Shown here one piece after another: positions 46,897-58,879 of a stretch of DNA of 64,000 nucleotides. A model generated the notes under the pieces. The model had not been told where the DNA came from and made no database searches. It saw only the letters and a list, made by a program, of their open reading frames with translations. Both the position numbers and the translations under genes were made by a program. The first letter of the stretch is position 1; each line of letters begins with the position of its first letter. The stretch lies in the NCBI RefSeq assembly GCF_019175385.1, contig NC_083347.1, positions 121,528,124 to 121,592,123 of the forward strand, in the 5' to 3' direction. The DNA comes from Lycium barbarum. Taxonomy: Eukaryota; Streptophyta; Magnoliopsida; Solanales; Solanaceae.

Positions 46897-48008
46897 AGGA
46901 GTTGATTTCTCTTCAACTATAGCAATTGTAACACAAAAGGCACTTAACTTTAGTTTGTAACTGGAAAGTCATTCAACTCTCATCTTTATAACACAAAAGG
47001 CACTTAACTTTAGTTTGTAACTGGAAAGTCATTCAACTCTCATCTTTATAACACAAAAGTCACTTAACTTTATTTTATAACTGGAAAGTCACTCAACTCT
47101 CATCTTTGTAACACAAAAGCCATTCAACTCATTTTAGTCAACTTTTGTTGACATTACATTTTTTAAAAGTTAAATCCTTATTTAATACAATCTCACCCAT
47201 TTTTACCATTTAGTGATCCGCTATCTAATGAATTTAGTGTAGGACTTGATGAGGATGTCTGAGAACTGTTGTAAATTTTGTAGAGCAGGGGATTAATATA
47301 GTAATTTTGAACAAAATCACTACTTCCTGCATTAACTAAGTGAATTGAAACGTTGATTATCGATGTGGCATTTACTTTCCCCGTAATCACGACCACTTCT
47401 TATGGTATTCTTTTTAAAATTCAAGCTGCTTACTCAAGGGAATTATATTGTGAATTCTGAATACATCATAGATGAAAAGAAGAACAAAGGTAAAACTAAA
47501 CCAGTTGATTTGCGTAATATTTTGTGAATAGAATGTATAAATTTACTTGAAGTACTGTTACTACTTGCAAATAGCGTAGCAGTAGTGTCATAGTAACCAG
47601 ATGAACTTGAGGCAAAACTTTAAGGCCTGAGAAGGGAGGAGAATCCAGCACGTTACCAGTAAAAAATTACAAGTAAATTTTCAGTCCTTAGTGTTTTGAT
47701 TTAAAAATTTGGATATCGGGTCCGTTTAGTGGGGCGGATCACTAAATGGTAAAAATGAGTGGGTTTATATTAAATAAGGATTTAACTTTTAAAAAAATGT
47801 CACGTCAGCAAAAGTTGACTAAAATGAGTTGAATGACTTTTGTGTTACAAAGATGAAAGTTGAATGACTTTCCAGTTACAAAACAAAGTTAAGTAACTTT
47901 TGTGCTACAAAGATGAAAATTGAGTGACTTTCCAATTACAAAACAAAATTAAGTGGCTTTTGTGTTACAATTACGATAATTGAGTGACCTTCTGATAAAT
48001 CAACTCCT
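46897..48008. mobile_element. 1.1-kb foldback transposon with tandemly repeated arms
   Basis: Terminal inverted repeats start AGGAGTTGATTT and end AAATCAACTCCT. Each arm is about 300 bp and is built of a 60-bp unit (TAACACAAAAGGCACTTAAC, then AACTGGAAAGTCATTCAACT); left-arm units begin at 46929, 46989, 47049 and 47109, with about three inverted units at 47820-47985. The inner parts (TTTTAGTCAACTTTTGTTGAC) are also inverted. It splits a LINE reading frame. No coding capacity. The target duplication is not clear. Confidence 0.82.
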
Positions 48009-48176
48009 ATAAATAGGGATGACTTGTAAAATTGCTTTAATAAGAACACATCTACCCCTATAAGACAATAATTTTCCCTGTCATCCTTGTAACTTTCAAT
48101 TGATCTTGGCCACTATCTCAATAGAGTATGCCACCTTTTCTCTTCCCAAGTTGATTGGACATTCAAGATATTTAAA

Positions 48177-48348
48177 AGAGTTAATGGATAAAACAAACCT
48201 AATCTATAACTATAACGCGAGTTTCATACATCAACTATTCATTGTTCTCTTTACCTACCTAAACTATCAAAGCAGGTAAATGGAATTGAGGTATGAAACT
48301 CGTATAAAGATGATAGTTTAGGTCTTTTTTTTTTTTATCATTAACTCT
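48177..48348. mobile_element. 172-bp MITE in the LINE fragment
   Basis: Terminal inverted repeats AGAGTTAATGGATAAAA / TTTTATCATTAACTCT, flanked by ATTTAAA on both sides (48170-48176 and 48349-48355). It splits the LINE frame between the active-site block and FKYLECP. Confidence 0.72.
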
Positions 48349-48715
48349 ATTTAAAAGGGAAGTTGCTGTTGTTAAAGCCAATGATTTGGTTTAATTCCTC
48401 AATTGTATCAGCATAAGTGTTTGGAGCCAACAAACAGCTAGAGAGGTGAAATTACCCGAGGAAAAAAGAATATTATCATCAGCATGGCAGAAGTGAGTGA
48501 TAATAGGGCATTTATTATGAACAGAGTAATGAATAAAATTCTTTTTTGAGTTAAATTATTCATCATTATTGAAAGTAATTCACTGGACAAAACAAGACGA
48601 GAAGGTGAAATTTCCAAATTGGCAAGACTTGGTTGATTGTTGGTCCTCAGGGCCCACATGACTTGGAAAATTTCTCTAAAATGAGTAGCTTTGATGCATG
48701 ATAATTCCATATGAG

Positions 48716-49054
48716 GAAATTAAGGTAACACTACTACTAACCACACAATTCTAGAGAATATGAAAGCAAGACTTGGATGACTTGCACAAGTCTTTGGCTT
48801 ATTAGAGGAATTTTTGCACCATATTTATAATTCTGATTGAAACGTGCAAGACTTGTTGGTATTAGTATTGATATGACAGAATGAATGAAGAAAAGTATTT
48901 TTTTTCCTTTTTTCCTTAAAAGAGATTTGAATGAAAAATCTCATAAAAAGATATTTTTAAAATCCTGAAAACCCAAAGGGAGATCTCATTGCTATTTATA
49001 GTCTCAAAAACACAGGTTACTAGCCATACCATCATCCTACTAATTTCTGCACTT
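48716..49054 (+). promoter_or_regulatory. Upstream region of the plus receptor-kinase copy
   Basis: AT-rich sequence after the LINE fragment and before the first ATG. A TATA-like CTATTTATAG occurs at 48991-49001. No other motif is convincing. It is defined only by position. Confidence 0.35.
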
Positions 49055-51112
49055 ATGGAGAAAGCCTTCGCATTTTTTCTCTTAACTCTCTTGTTGCTTC
49101 ATTATGTTATGGCTAGTTCAGCCATGACTCATACCAACATTACCACTGATCAATTAGCTCTTCTTACATTAAAATCCAAAATTAGTTCCGACCCTTCTCA
49201 CATCTTGGATGAAAGCTGGTCTCTAACAACTTTTGTTTGCCATTGGGTCAGAGTCACTTGTGACTCTCGCCACCAGAGAGTGAAGTCCTTGAATCTTTCC
49301 AACATGGCTCTTACAGGAACAATTCCCCATAATTTTGGAAACCTCTCATTTCTTGTTTCTCTTGACTTGGGAAGCAACAATTTCTATGGCAATTTGCCTC
49401 AAGAAATGGCACGCTTACGTCGGCTTAAGTTTCTTGATTTAAGTTTCAATAGCTTCAGTGGGGAGGTTCCTTCCTTGTTTGGGTTTTTACACCAACTTCA
49501 AGTTCTAAATCTTAGAAATTGTAGTTTCACTGGTACCATCCCTTCTTCATTTTCTAATATTTCCACACTTGTTACTTTGATTCTGGACTTCAATTCCATA
49601 GAGGGTGAAATCCCAAAAGTGATTGGAAGTCTTATAAACCTTAGAGAATTAATCTTGCGGGGTAACAAACTCATAGGCTCTATTCCTCCATCACTCTCAA
49701 ATGCCTCAAGGTTGGAGGTTTTAGAAATATCTTACAATTTACTTCAAGGGAATATTCCAGAAGGGATCGGCAATCTACACAACATGAAGGCGTTGTCCAT
49801 ACAACATAATCAACTTACGGGTTCTATACCATTCACAATTTTCAATATTTCTAGAATCGAATACATTGCATTTTTCAACAACAGTTTATCAGGAAATCTT
49901 CCCAATGATTTATGCAATCGTCTCCCAATACTCAAAGGGCTTTATCTAGAAATGAACAAGCTTCATGGTCATATGCCTACAAGCTTGTCAAATTGTTCGG
50001 AACTTCGAATATTGGGCTTATCAGACAATGAGTTTGATGGACCAATACATAGTGAAATTGGAAGTTTAACTAATCTGCAGGAATTGACTCTTGGATCTAA
50101 CCATTTCGCTGGTATGATTTATCTTATGAATGCTAGTAGTATTTGAAAGCTCCATTAATGGAGATTGAGATCAGTCGAATTGAGCAGAAATAATAATAAT
50201 AAGAAGAAGAAGAGAGAAAGAGGGAAAAATAGTTATAGAGAGAGAATTTTACATTGATTGAACAAAATATCTTGTGTTAACTTTACATTGTGGTGGACTC
50301 AATCTTATATAAGATTTTCCACCGACCTTAACTAACTTTTACTAACTAACTTATTTTGACTAACTACCCTCTAACAACCACACTCAACCATAGTTACTTG
50401 CTAACCACCTATCTAGTCACGGTATTGTATCTAATTACTTCGTCATTACACGTGAATTGCAGGGATAATTCCACAAGAAATCGGAAATCTTGTTAATTTG
50501 GTGAAGTTAGGCATGGAGATAAACCAAATTACTGGCTCAGTCCCGATCTCCATATACAATATCTCCTCACTGCAATGTCTTACACTATGGCAGAACAATC
50601 TCAAGGGATCCTTACCACGGGAGATTGGCAACTTTACCAAGATGCAGATTCTCGATCTTAGTAACAATACATTTACTGGTACGTATTCAGAGTGATAGCA
50701 AAAAATACAACTTATACTAAATTGGTAAGGTAAGGCCTAGCCCCCTTACTTTTATTTATCTATCCCTGCTGAGGAATTTTTATTTACTAGTTTCGACGTA
50801 TGTGTGTTGCACGCTAATACCATATTAAAATATTTGCATTGAAGAATACATTTCAGCATCTTAGAGTGACTATTGACAAATGATTTTATCAAGTAGCAGT
50901 AAATCTCATCTTGGGAATATGCACATCCATACCCAACTCACAAGCATCTGAAAGCGAAAAAATTCCTAAGAAGAAAGATATGCGGATTTTAGTTTTTTAT
51001 TGCTGCTTTGAGAGTAATAGCTAAGCAACAGACCAACTTCTATAGTAATTCAAAGTTCCTTTAGAGACATGAGCATGCATAGATCAATAGAGGCTATTTA
51101 TTTTTGTTAATA

Positions 51113-51382
51113 CTCCCTCCGTTTCATAATAAGTGGTGTTTTTAGTTTATGCACACCCCTTAAGAAATGGCGCATTCGTAGAAAAGTAGGGGTGTTTTTA
51201 CTAACTTATCCCTAATGCAATTTTACCTCTTTCCTAAAAAAGCCACTTAATGATTCTTAATTATGTAAATAAGGGTAATTTTGAAAAAATAAGATCAATT
51301 TCTTCTTAAAATCCTAAAGCACCGCTTATTTCGAAACAAATTAAAAAGCCTAAAATACCATTTATTTTTTAAACGGAGGGAG
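51113..51382. mobile_element. Stowaway-like MITE in the receptor-kinase intron
   Basis: Terminal inverted repeats CTCCCTCCGTTTCATAATAA and TTTTTTAAACGGAGGGAG flanked by TA (51111-51112 and 51383-51384). The CTCCCTCCGT terminus and TA target are typical of Stowaway/Tc1-mariner MITEs. Confidence 0.87.
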
Positions 51383-51910
51383 TATCTATCTGGGTTCATT
51401 GCCAACTGTGGTCTTGGCACGTATGGCCAACTGCGGCAGGCAATTAATACCATGAGAACAATAGCAGTTAATAACATTCAAGACCACCAATTGTCTTTTA
51501 GTATTCAGGATATGATTAGAAGATGGCTGATGAAAGTAAAGCTTTGCAACTAAATAAAAAATATTATTAAAATTTTATGAATATTAATTAGGAGTAGAGG
51601 AAGAGACCGTGCAAAAATACTACTAGTCTCTATTAACCCCGACGGTGAAAGAAAGGGTAACTTAGTTATTAAATGAGGGATAAGTCAAACGTGTTGAATA
51701 TTAACTTCCAATTCCCATTTTATGGTTTTTTTTTTTTTTTTGTTATTTGTATCAAACTTTTATTTTTGTTATATTTGTAAAATGTGTATTTACATCTTTT
51801 TACAAATAAGTTTTTGAATAATGCTGGCTCGAAAAGTAAAAAAGTCGTTCAATATTTGATGGACATTTTGATAATTCAACCTTAAAACTTTTTGGTTCCC
51901 ACTTTTAGAA

Positions 51911-52494
51911 TAACTAGTATCTTGACAACGCTTTGCATACTGTATATTTATAGTTCTAAATTCATGCATATATTCTAAAATCATCTGATTGAGATATAAA
52001 AATTAGAGATTTAATTATACAAAAAACTTAACATTATTTTTGAGATTTAATGAAGATTACCAATCGTGCAGCTGATGATGAATATAGATTTATCTTTGAG
52101 AACAAGTCACGATTGCTTGGAAATGGGTCTTGATTTCTAGAGATTTATCTACATAAAAATATTTCTTTGTAGAACAAATCATATTATATATTTCGATCAA
52201 AATAACTAGTATCTTGACAACGCTTTGCATACTGTATATTTATAGTTCTAAATTCATGCATATATTCTAAAATCATCTGATTGAGATATAAATTAGAGAT
52301 TTAATTATACAAAAACTTAACATTATTTTTGAGATTTAATGAAGATGAACAATCGTGCAGCTGATGATGAATATAGATTTATCTTTGAGAACAAGTCACG
52401 ATTGCTTGGAAATGAGTCTTGATTTCTATAGATTTATCTACATAAAAATATTTCTTTGTAGAACAAATCATATTATATATTTCAATCAAATTCT
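51911..52494 (+). repeat. 292-bp tandem duplication in the receptor-kinase intron
   Basis: TAACTAGTATCTTGACAACG begins units at 51911 and 52203; both continue with CGTGCAGCTGATGATG and end at AATCATATTATATATTTC. The minus paralogue has only one unit (about 44800-45110), so this duplication followed the gene duplication. Confidence 0.87.
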
Positions 52495-55400
52495 GTGGAA
52501 TAGTAACTTTTCCCGCCAACAATCTAACCTTAGGTAGAGATGGAAAAAAAAAACGAGATGAACTGAAGTGGGTTCGCCTAATTCTCAGGTTCAGAACAAC
52601 TTTTGTCAAATTGAAATTGAAGACAAAAAGGCCCTTATATTTAATGTGCTGGGATCTTTTTGTCATTTCAACATAAAACTCCCAAATTCTTTTCCCTCTC
52701 CTTTTTGTTTTCTGCCATTTTTTTCCCTCTTCGTTCTTCCATTATTCTTTTCCAATTCCAACTAACCCAATCTCTAATTTCTTCTTCTCTAAGCAAAACC
52801 TATGGCTTAATTCTTCCTCATATTCTCTTCTTGAATGAGGAAGAAAAAATATCTCTCAAATAAAGATTATTCATAAAGTTGAATTAATCTGGGTCTGATC
52901 TAAAGCTAAATCGAATTCTTTGTCCACAAGATTCATTGTCCATTTTCTTCTCTACAGCTTGTTCTTCAATCTTAAACCCGCAACATGGGTCAGAATAATC
53001 TGCTGAAGCAAATTAAAAAACATATCTACATATGCTGATTTCATTTTCAATCTATAGATGAAGATGAATAATCAGATAAAGAGATGCTTATCTTTTAAAT
53101 TCCTAGGGCTTAAACTTAATTCCTCTCTCACCTGCTCTTTTTCAATAAGAAACCAAAAAACTTAAACAAACACAGACTATTCATGAACTCTCAATCAACT
53201 TGGTCTGATTTAGAAAGTAAATTTTAACAAAAGATTAACAATGTCGTTGATTATCCGATGGTCTGATAGGTGAGCTTCTTGAAGAAGATGAATTGGATTT
53301 TTTTTTTTGGACAAAATTGTCCATGAATTTAAAAGGAGCTTAAATAAGTTATAGGGGTATTTAAGGAAATTAAAAAATGGGTACATTGCTATCCTACAAC
53401 CTTCACGTTGTAAGTTAGCAAAACCCTATATATATTATTAATAGAAGACCATTAGATACACTGTCTAGTGGTATAAATTTGCCAAAAAAAGAACTAACTA
53501 GTATTCATTCATCATGTGTTGCCAGGTGAAATACCCGAAGAGATAAGCAATCTCGTGGAGTTGGAGATCCTTATTCTTGGGTCTAATAGCTTTAGTGGTT
53601 CACTTGCAATACCCAAAGTGATAAGCAATCTCGTGGAGTTGGAGATCCTTGATCTTGGGTTTAATAGCTTTAGTGGTTCACTTGCAATGGAGATCTTCAA
53701 CATGTCAAGGCTGATAAAGGTTTTTCTTTCAAACAACAGTCTTGTTGGTACTATACCTCATTCAATCTCCAATTGTTCAAAGCTTAATCATTTAGATCTT
53801 TCACACAACAAACTCACGGGCTCGATTCCAAGTGAGCTTGGATATTTGACTCATCTACAGTTCCTAAACTTGGAGATGAACAATTTAACCAGTGATTCAT
53901 CGTTAAGCTTTTTGACTTCTTTAACAAACTGCAGAGACTTAAAAATCTTGGTCTAAGTGTCAACCCTCTAAATGGTATGCTTCCCGTCTCTATAGGGAAC
54001 TTCTCCACTTCTCTTATAAAGTTTTATGCCCATGCTTGCAAAATCAACGGCCAAATTCCAAATGAAGTTGGGAACTTAAGAAGCTTATTAATCCTTGATA
54101 TTTCTGGAAACAACTTGGTTGGATCAATTCCCACATCAATTGGCAACTTGAGAAATCTTCAGGTCTTGAACTTGTATGAAAACACTCTTACAGGACTTAT
54201 TGGAGATAGTCTATGTAAATTGCAAAGATTGGGTAACATTTACTTTGGTCAAAATCAACTTCCAGGATCTCTTCCAAATTGTTTAGGAAACGTTACTTCC
54301 CTTAGAGAGATATATCTGGGTTCCAATAAATTGAGTTCCAATATACCAGCAAGCTTAGGGAATCTTAAGGATCTAGTGGTTCTTGACTTATCGTCAAACA
54401 ACATGGGTGGCTCTTTGCCTGCAGAAATTGGAAATCTAAAGGTTGCGGTATACATGGATCTGTCAATGAATCAATTCTCAAATGGAATTCCTAGAGAAAT
54501 TGGAGGATTACAAAATTTGGAGAAACTTTCTTTGAGTCACAACAAGTTGCAAGGATCTATACCTGACTCTATGAGCAACATGATAGGTTTGGAATTTTTA
54601 GACGTTTCTCGTAACAATATAACGGGAATCATTCCCAAAACCCTGGAGAAACTTCAAAATCTCAAGTATTTCAATGTTTCTATCAACAAATTGTATGGTG
54701 AAATACCCTCAGGAGGTCCTTTCAAGAACCTATCGAGTCAGTTTTTCATCTACAATGAAGCATTGTGTGGTTCTTCAAGATTTAGTGTCCCGCCATGCCC
54801 CACTTCATCAAAGCATAGATCAAATAGGAAAAAATTGTTAGTTCTATTTCTTATGATGGGAATTGCACTTGTATTTATTCCTATTGCCCTTATGCTCGTA
54901 TGGATAAGGTATAGAGGAGGTAAAAGAGCACCTCAACAAGCTGATTCATTGTCTACCGCAACAAGAGGAAGAATTTCATACTATGAATTGCTCGAAGCAA
55001 CTGATGCGCTTAGTGAGAGTAATTTGATTGGTTCTGGGAGTTTTGGAGGTGTCTACAAAGGAATTCTCAGAAATGGGACTACTATTGCAGTTAAAGTGTT
55101 CAATCAGCAATTGGAAGTGTCATTCAAGTGTTTTGACACAGAATGTAAAATTTTGCGCAGCATTCGCCATAGGAATCTAGTAAAAGTCATCACTAGTTGT
55201 TCCAATCTTGATTTTAAGGCTTTGGTGCTCGAGCATATGCCTAATGGGGTCTTGAGAAGTGTTTGTTTTCACACAACTACTTCTTAGACATCTTGCAGAG
55301 ACTAAGCATAATGATAGATGTGGCATGTGCATTGGAATATCTCCACCATGGGTGCACACTGCCCGTGATTCATTGTGATTTGAAGCCTAGTAATGTCTTG

Positions 55401-55948
55401 TTGGATGAGGATATGGTTGCGCACCTAAGCGACTTTGGTATTTCAAAACTGCTTGGTGAAGATGTGAGTGATTTATACACTAAAACTTTAGCAACATTTG
55501 GTTATATTGCACCGGGTATGTCTCTTATTTTTGCTTTGAACATTGTTTTTTCCTTTTTCTTTTCCACCAAGAAATTATCATGTATCATTAAATTAATTGT
55601 TTGACTATAGAGTATGGGCTGGATGGATTGGTGTCAACAAAATGTGATGTCTATAGTTACGGGATCATGTTGATGGAAACATTTACAAGGAGAAAGCCTA
55701 ATGATGAAATGTTCAAGGGAGATCTTAGCTTGAAGCAATGGGTGAGTACTTCATTTCCGGAGGCAGTAATGGATGTTGTAGATGCTAACTTGGTAACACC
55801 AAATGATAATTGCTTGAAGTTAGATTGTGTGACATTGATCATGAAAGTGGCATTAGATTGTTGTGCTGAATCTGCAGCAAAAAGGACAAACATGAAAGAT
55901 GTTGTGAGGATGTTACAAATGATCAGGATTCAACTTCTCGCATGTTGA

Positions 55949-56071
55949 AATTTTCTTGGAAACTCTTGTTCCAAATTACTTGTTTAATAGCAAATGTTTG
56001 TTAAATTAATATTCCCAAATTCATTTTCTTGTGATTTATTTGAGTATGATTTAAATTAATTCTATTTAATA
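55949..56071 (+). other. Spacer between the receptor kinase and the hAT transposase
   Basis: AT-rich, 123 bp. It would have to hold the kinase 3' end and any hAT leader. No hAT terminal repeat is visible, which suggests that the hAT element's left end is lost or diverged. Confidence 0.4.
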
Positions 56072-58332
56072 ATGGCGAAGAGATTTAGACGTGGTGCCGG
56101 TAGTAGTGGTATTGTTAGGGGTGGGCTTAATGAGGAAACATTTGTGGAAGAATCACCTAATTTAGGTATTGATATTGGTGGAAATAATCCACTTTTAGGT
56201 CATAAGGCAATGCAACAACATTATACCGACACTTTTAATGAAATTGATGATGATGATGATGAAACACAACCCCCCGAAAATCCCATAGGAGATACATGTT
56301 CTGCACAATCACATACACAAGACAAACCGCCTAGAACTCGTAAGCCAACCGCTAAAATTTGGAAATTTATGACTAAGGATAGGGAAAGCCAAACAACTAA
56401 ATGTTCCCTATGTGGACAAATATTTACTTTTAAGCAAGAAACTAGTAAGGATGGTGGAACGGGTACACTAAATGCTCATATGATAAAGAAACATATGGAT
56501 GTTTGGGGAGAGCAAACGGGTTCAAATGTGAGGGGTATTCAAATGACGATAGACCCACGAACCGGTAAAAAATTTAAGTATGACAAGAAAAAAGAGCGTG
56601 TAGAAATAGCTAAAATGGTAGCTTATGATTGTTTACCATTTTCCTTTCCTTCGGGTTTGGGGTTTGTTACTTACATTCAACGTTGTTATAATCCGTTATT
56701 TGAGGGTATTCCTAGAAGTACTTGTAGAGCGGATGTTATAGATTTGTATAAAAAATATAGATTTTATTTGCGCCATGTATTTAATTCTTTAAATTGTAAT
56801 GTTTGTCTTACCGCTGATTTGGGTCTTAGTCTTAACAAGTTAGATTTTTTTGCTATTACATGTCATTGGGTTGATGACAATTGGGTTATGCAAAAAAGAA
56901 TTATAACTTTTTTATATGATGAAGGAAAATGTCGTCACGATGGAAAAATTTTAGCGAATTCAATGTCTACTATTATGAGATTTTTTAACATTTATATAAA
57001 AACACTTTGTATTGCTTTAGATAATGCTTCTAATAATACAAAGGCGATTGGTCTTTTAAAAAGAGAACTAAACCCTCCGCTAAGAAATTTTCATGTAAGA
57101 TGTAGTTGTCATATTTTAAACTTAATTGTTAAAGATGGTCTTGTGCGTTTTGACGATTCTATTCAAAAAGTTAGAGATGCGGTTGCGTTTCTTTTTTGTA
57201 ATGCTAATAGTGGAAGAATTAGAGATTTTAAGAATGCTTGTGTGGAAAATAACCTTAGACCTAGGAAAATTCAAGTAGAAATTGAGACTAGGTGGAACTA
57301 CACTTACATTATGCTACAACAAGCATATGAGTATAGGATTCTCATACAACAAGTTCACAACAAATATAATATTAATAGTGATGATTGGTTAAATTTTACG
57401 GATTGGGAAGATGTTAAGAAATGTGTTGAACTCTTAGAAAAAATTTATAATGCAACTCTTGCTTTTTCTAAACAATTCTATCCCACGGTAACCGAAATTT
57501 TAGCCTACTTAGCGGAAATAGCTAGAGTTTTACAAGAGTATAAATATAAACCCGGTTATCAAGCAGCTATTTTTGATATGACAACAAAATTTAAGAAGTA
57601 TTTTTTTTCCATTCCAACTTTATTTATATTGGGTTCTCTTTTAAATCCTTGTTTAAAAGTGTCTTATACTAAAGCATTGGTTGGTCAAATTTATACATTT
57701 TTAGAAATTGAAGAGAGAGTTCAACCATCTTTAGCTGAAGCCGAAACCGCTATTGATGACGAGTTTAGAAAAGTTTTTACTCATTATTCTAATTTGGAAG
57801 AACATGCTACACCCGTTGCTCCACGCCCTACTACTTCTCAAAGTAGCAAAAGGGCTTGTCGGGTTTAAAAGTTTTACATTCACATCCAACTCCTTCTTGT
57901 AATGCAAACTTTGATGAATATCACTTTTATTTGATGCAGCCAAATGTGGATATCAAGGAACTAGATGAGCTGGACGTCTTAGCATGGTGGAAGAAATACA
58001 AGGCAAGTCATCCAATACTTTCAAGAATGGCTCGAGATATCCTTACGATTCAAGTATCAACCGTGGCTTCGGAGAGTGCATTTAGCCAGGGAAGACAACA
58101 AATTGGAGACCATAGACACTCATTATCCGGCTTTAGCTTGCAAGTACTAGTGTGCATTCGCGATTGGATTAGATCGGAGCGACGCAACCAAAACTTAGAA
58201 GCAGAGGAAGGCGAAGAGGAAGAGATTGAAGATTTGATAGCAAGTGGACCGGACCAAATGGAAGACTTTGAAGATATCTCCATGGCTGAATATGATATAG
58301 GGGAAATTAACCAAATGATTGAGAATTGGTGA
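56072..58332 (+). pseudogene. hAT-superfamily transposase (BED zinc finger, hATC dimerisation domain), one frameshift
   Basis: The first frame (56072-57868, 598 codons) starts MAKRFRRGAGSSG. It has an acidic D-rich patch, a BED-type zinc finger (KIWKFMTKDRES, CSLCGQIFTF, LNAHMIKKH; about residues 94-141), then the catalytic region (TADLGLSLNKLDFFAITCHW, CIALDNASNNTKAIGLLK, VRCSCHILNLIVKDGL, IETRWNYTYIMLQQAYEY). After a one-base shift near 57855 the frame continues to 58332 with ELDVLAWWKKYKASHPILSR and VSTVASESAFSQG, the hATC dimerisation motif, and an acidic tail. Order and length match Ac/Tam3-like and RICESLEEPER/DAYSLEEPER-like proteins (about 700 residues). A domesticated gene is unlikely given the frameshift and CCGG-rich terminus downstream. 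Confidence 0.86.
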
Positions 58333-58601
58333 TTTTATTATTCTACTATTTCTTTGCAGCTCATGTATTATTTGCAAGTTAAAAAAAACTACAACTTACA
58401 AATAAATGTTATCCAAGAATGAATAAAATATATGACTCATTGAGCTTTCTTCTATTTACTTGTGTTCATATTTTTACTTATATTAAGTTAGGAATATACC
58501 TAAAATATACTTATAATATACATATACTTAAATTAAAAACTAGAAAGTTATATACTTGAAAAATAACTAAAATATACTAAATATATAGTATACATATAAC
58601 T

Positions 58602-58615
<14 letters not shown>

Positions 58616-58668
<53 letters not shown>

Positions 58669-58740
58669 CTTATATAACCTAAGTATATTGATATATATAA
58701 GTATATTCTTATATATATATATATACACACACACACGTAT
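58616..58740. repeat. (TA)n and (CA)n microsatellite tract
   Basis: (TA)n about 58616-58666, a second (TA)n at 58711-58724, and (AC)n at 58725-58735, inside the hAT 3' non-coding part. Confidence 0.9.
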
Positions 58741-58879
58741 ATGTTGTATTGCTGTTAGCCTGTTAGTCAGTAAATATATAAACTTTACTTATAAACTTAT
58801 ATAACATATGTAAATTTACCTATAATATACTAATAAATACTATAATATATATATATATACTATACAAAAAACAAAACAA

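Larger units (their letters stand above)
46290..48715 (-). pseudogene. LINE (L1-type) reverse-transcriptase fragment, twice interrupted
   Basis: Right to left on the minus strand: a degenerate SPSRLVLSSELLSIMM-type segment, then ITHFCHADDNILFSSGN, which is the RT active site with HADD for FADD (48500-48430). After a MITE come FKYLECPINLGREKVAYS and QGKLLSYRGRCVLIKAILQV. After a foldback come KKHWIAWTSLCFPTGEGDVG, then FTQRTHPRAKKIGPNQSH, and DVSLHWDNWTGEGPLAKLFS near 46290-46350. These are the ordered landmarks of plant L1 RT and its downstream region. Several stops and frameshifts. No endonuclease part or 3' end was found. Confidence 0.82.
49055..55948 (+). pseudogene. LRR receptor-like kinase (LRR-XII type, non-RD), plus copy, frameshifted
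   Basis: Exons 49055-50111, 50463-50678, 53526-55515 and 55611-55948, all with GT...AG borders. MEKAFAFFLLTLLLLHY is a signal peptide (an upstream in-frame ATG at 48989 would spoil it). Next come an LRRNT-like segment (TTDQLALLTLKSKI) and some 20 or more LRRs (for example LSNMALTGTIPHNFGNLSF), a transmembrane helix (LVLFLMMGIALVFIPIALM), kinase N-lobe LIGSGSFGGVYKG and AVKVFN, VIHCDLKPSNVLLDED, SDFGISKLL and EYGLDGLVSTKCDVYSYG. HCD marks a non-RD kinase like FLS2, EFR or Xa21. One-base frameshifts occur near 53940 and 55248, so no full-length receptor is made. Exon 3 also holds a duplicated LRR (NLVELEILILGSN / NLVELEILDLGFN). Confidence 0.87.

Noticed and set aside
49055..55948. Functional pattern-recognition receptor (FLS2/EFR/Xa21-like)
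   Set aside because: Two one-base frameshifts, in the LRR region and the kinase domain, prevent a full-length product unless they are sequencing errors.
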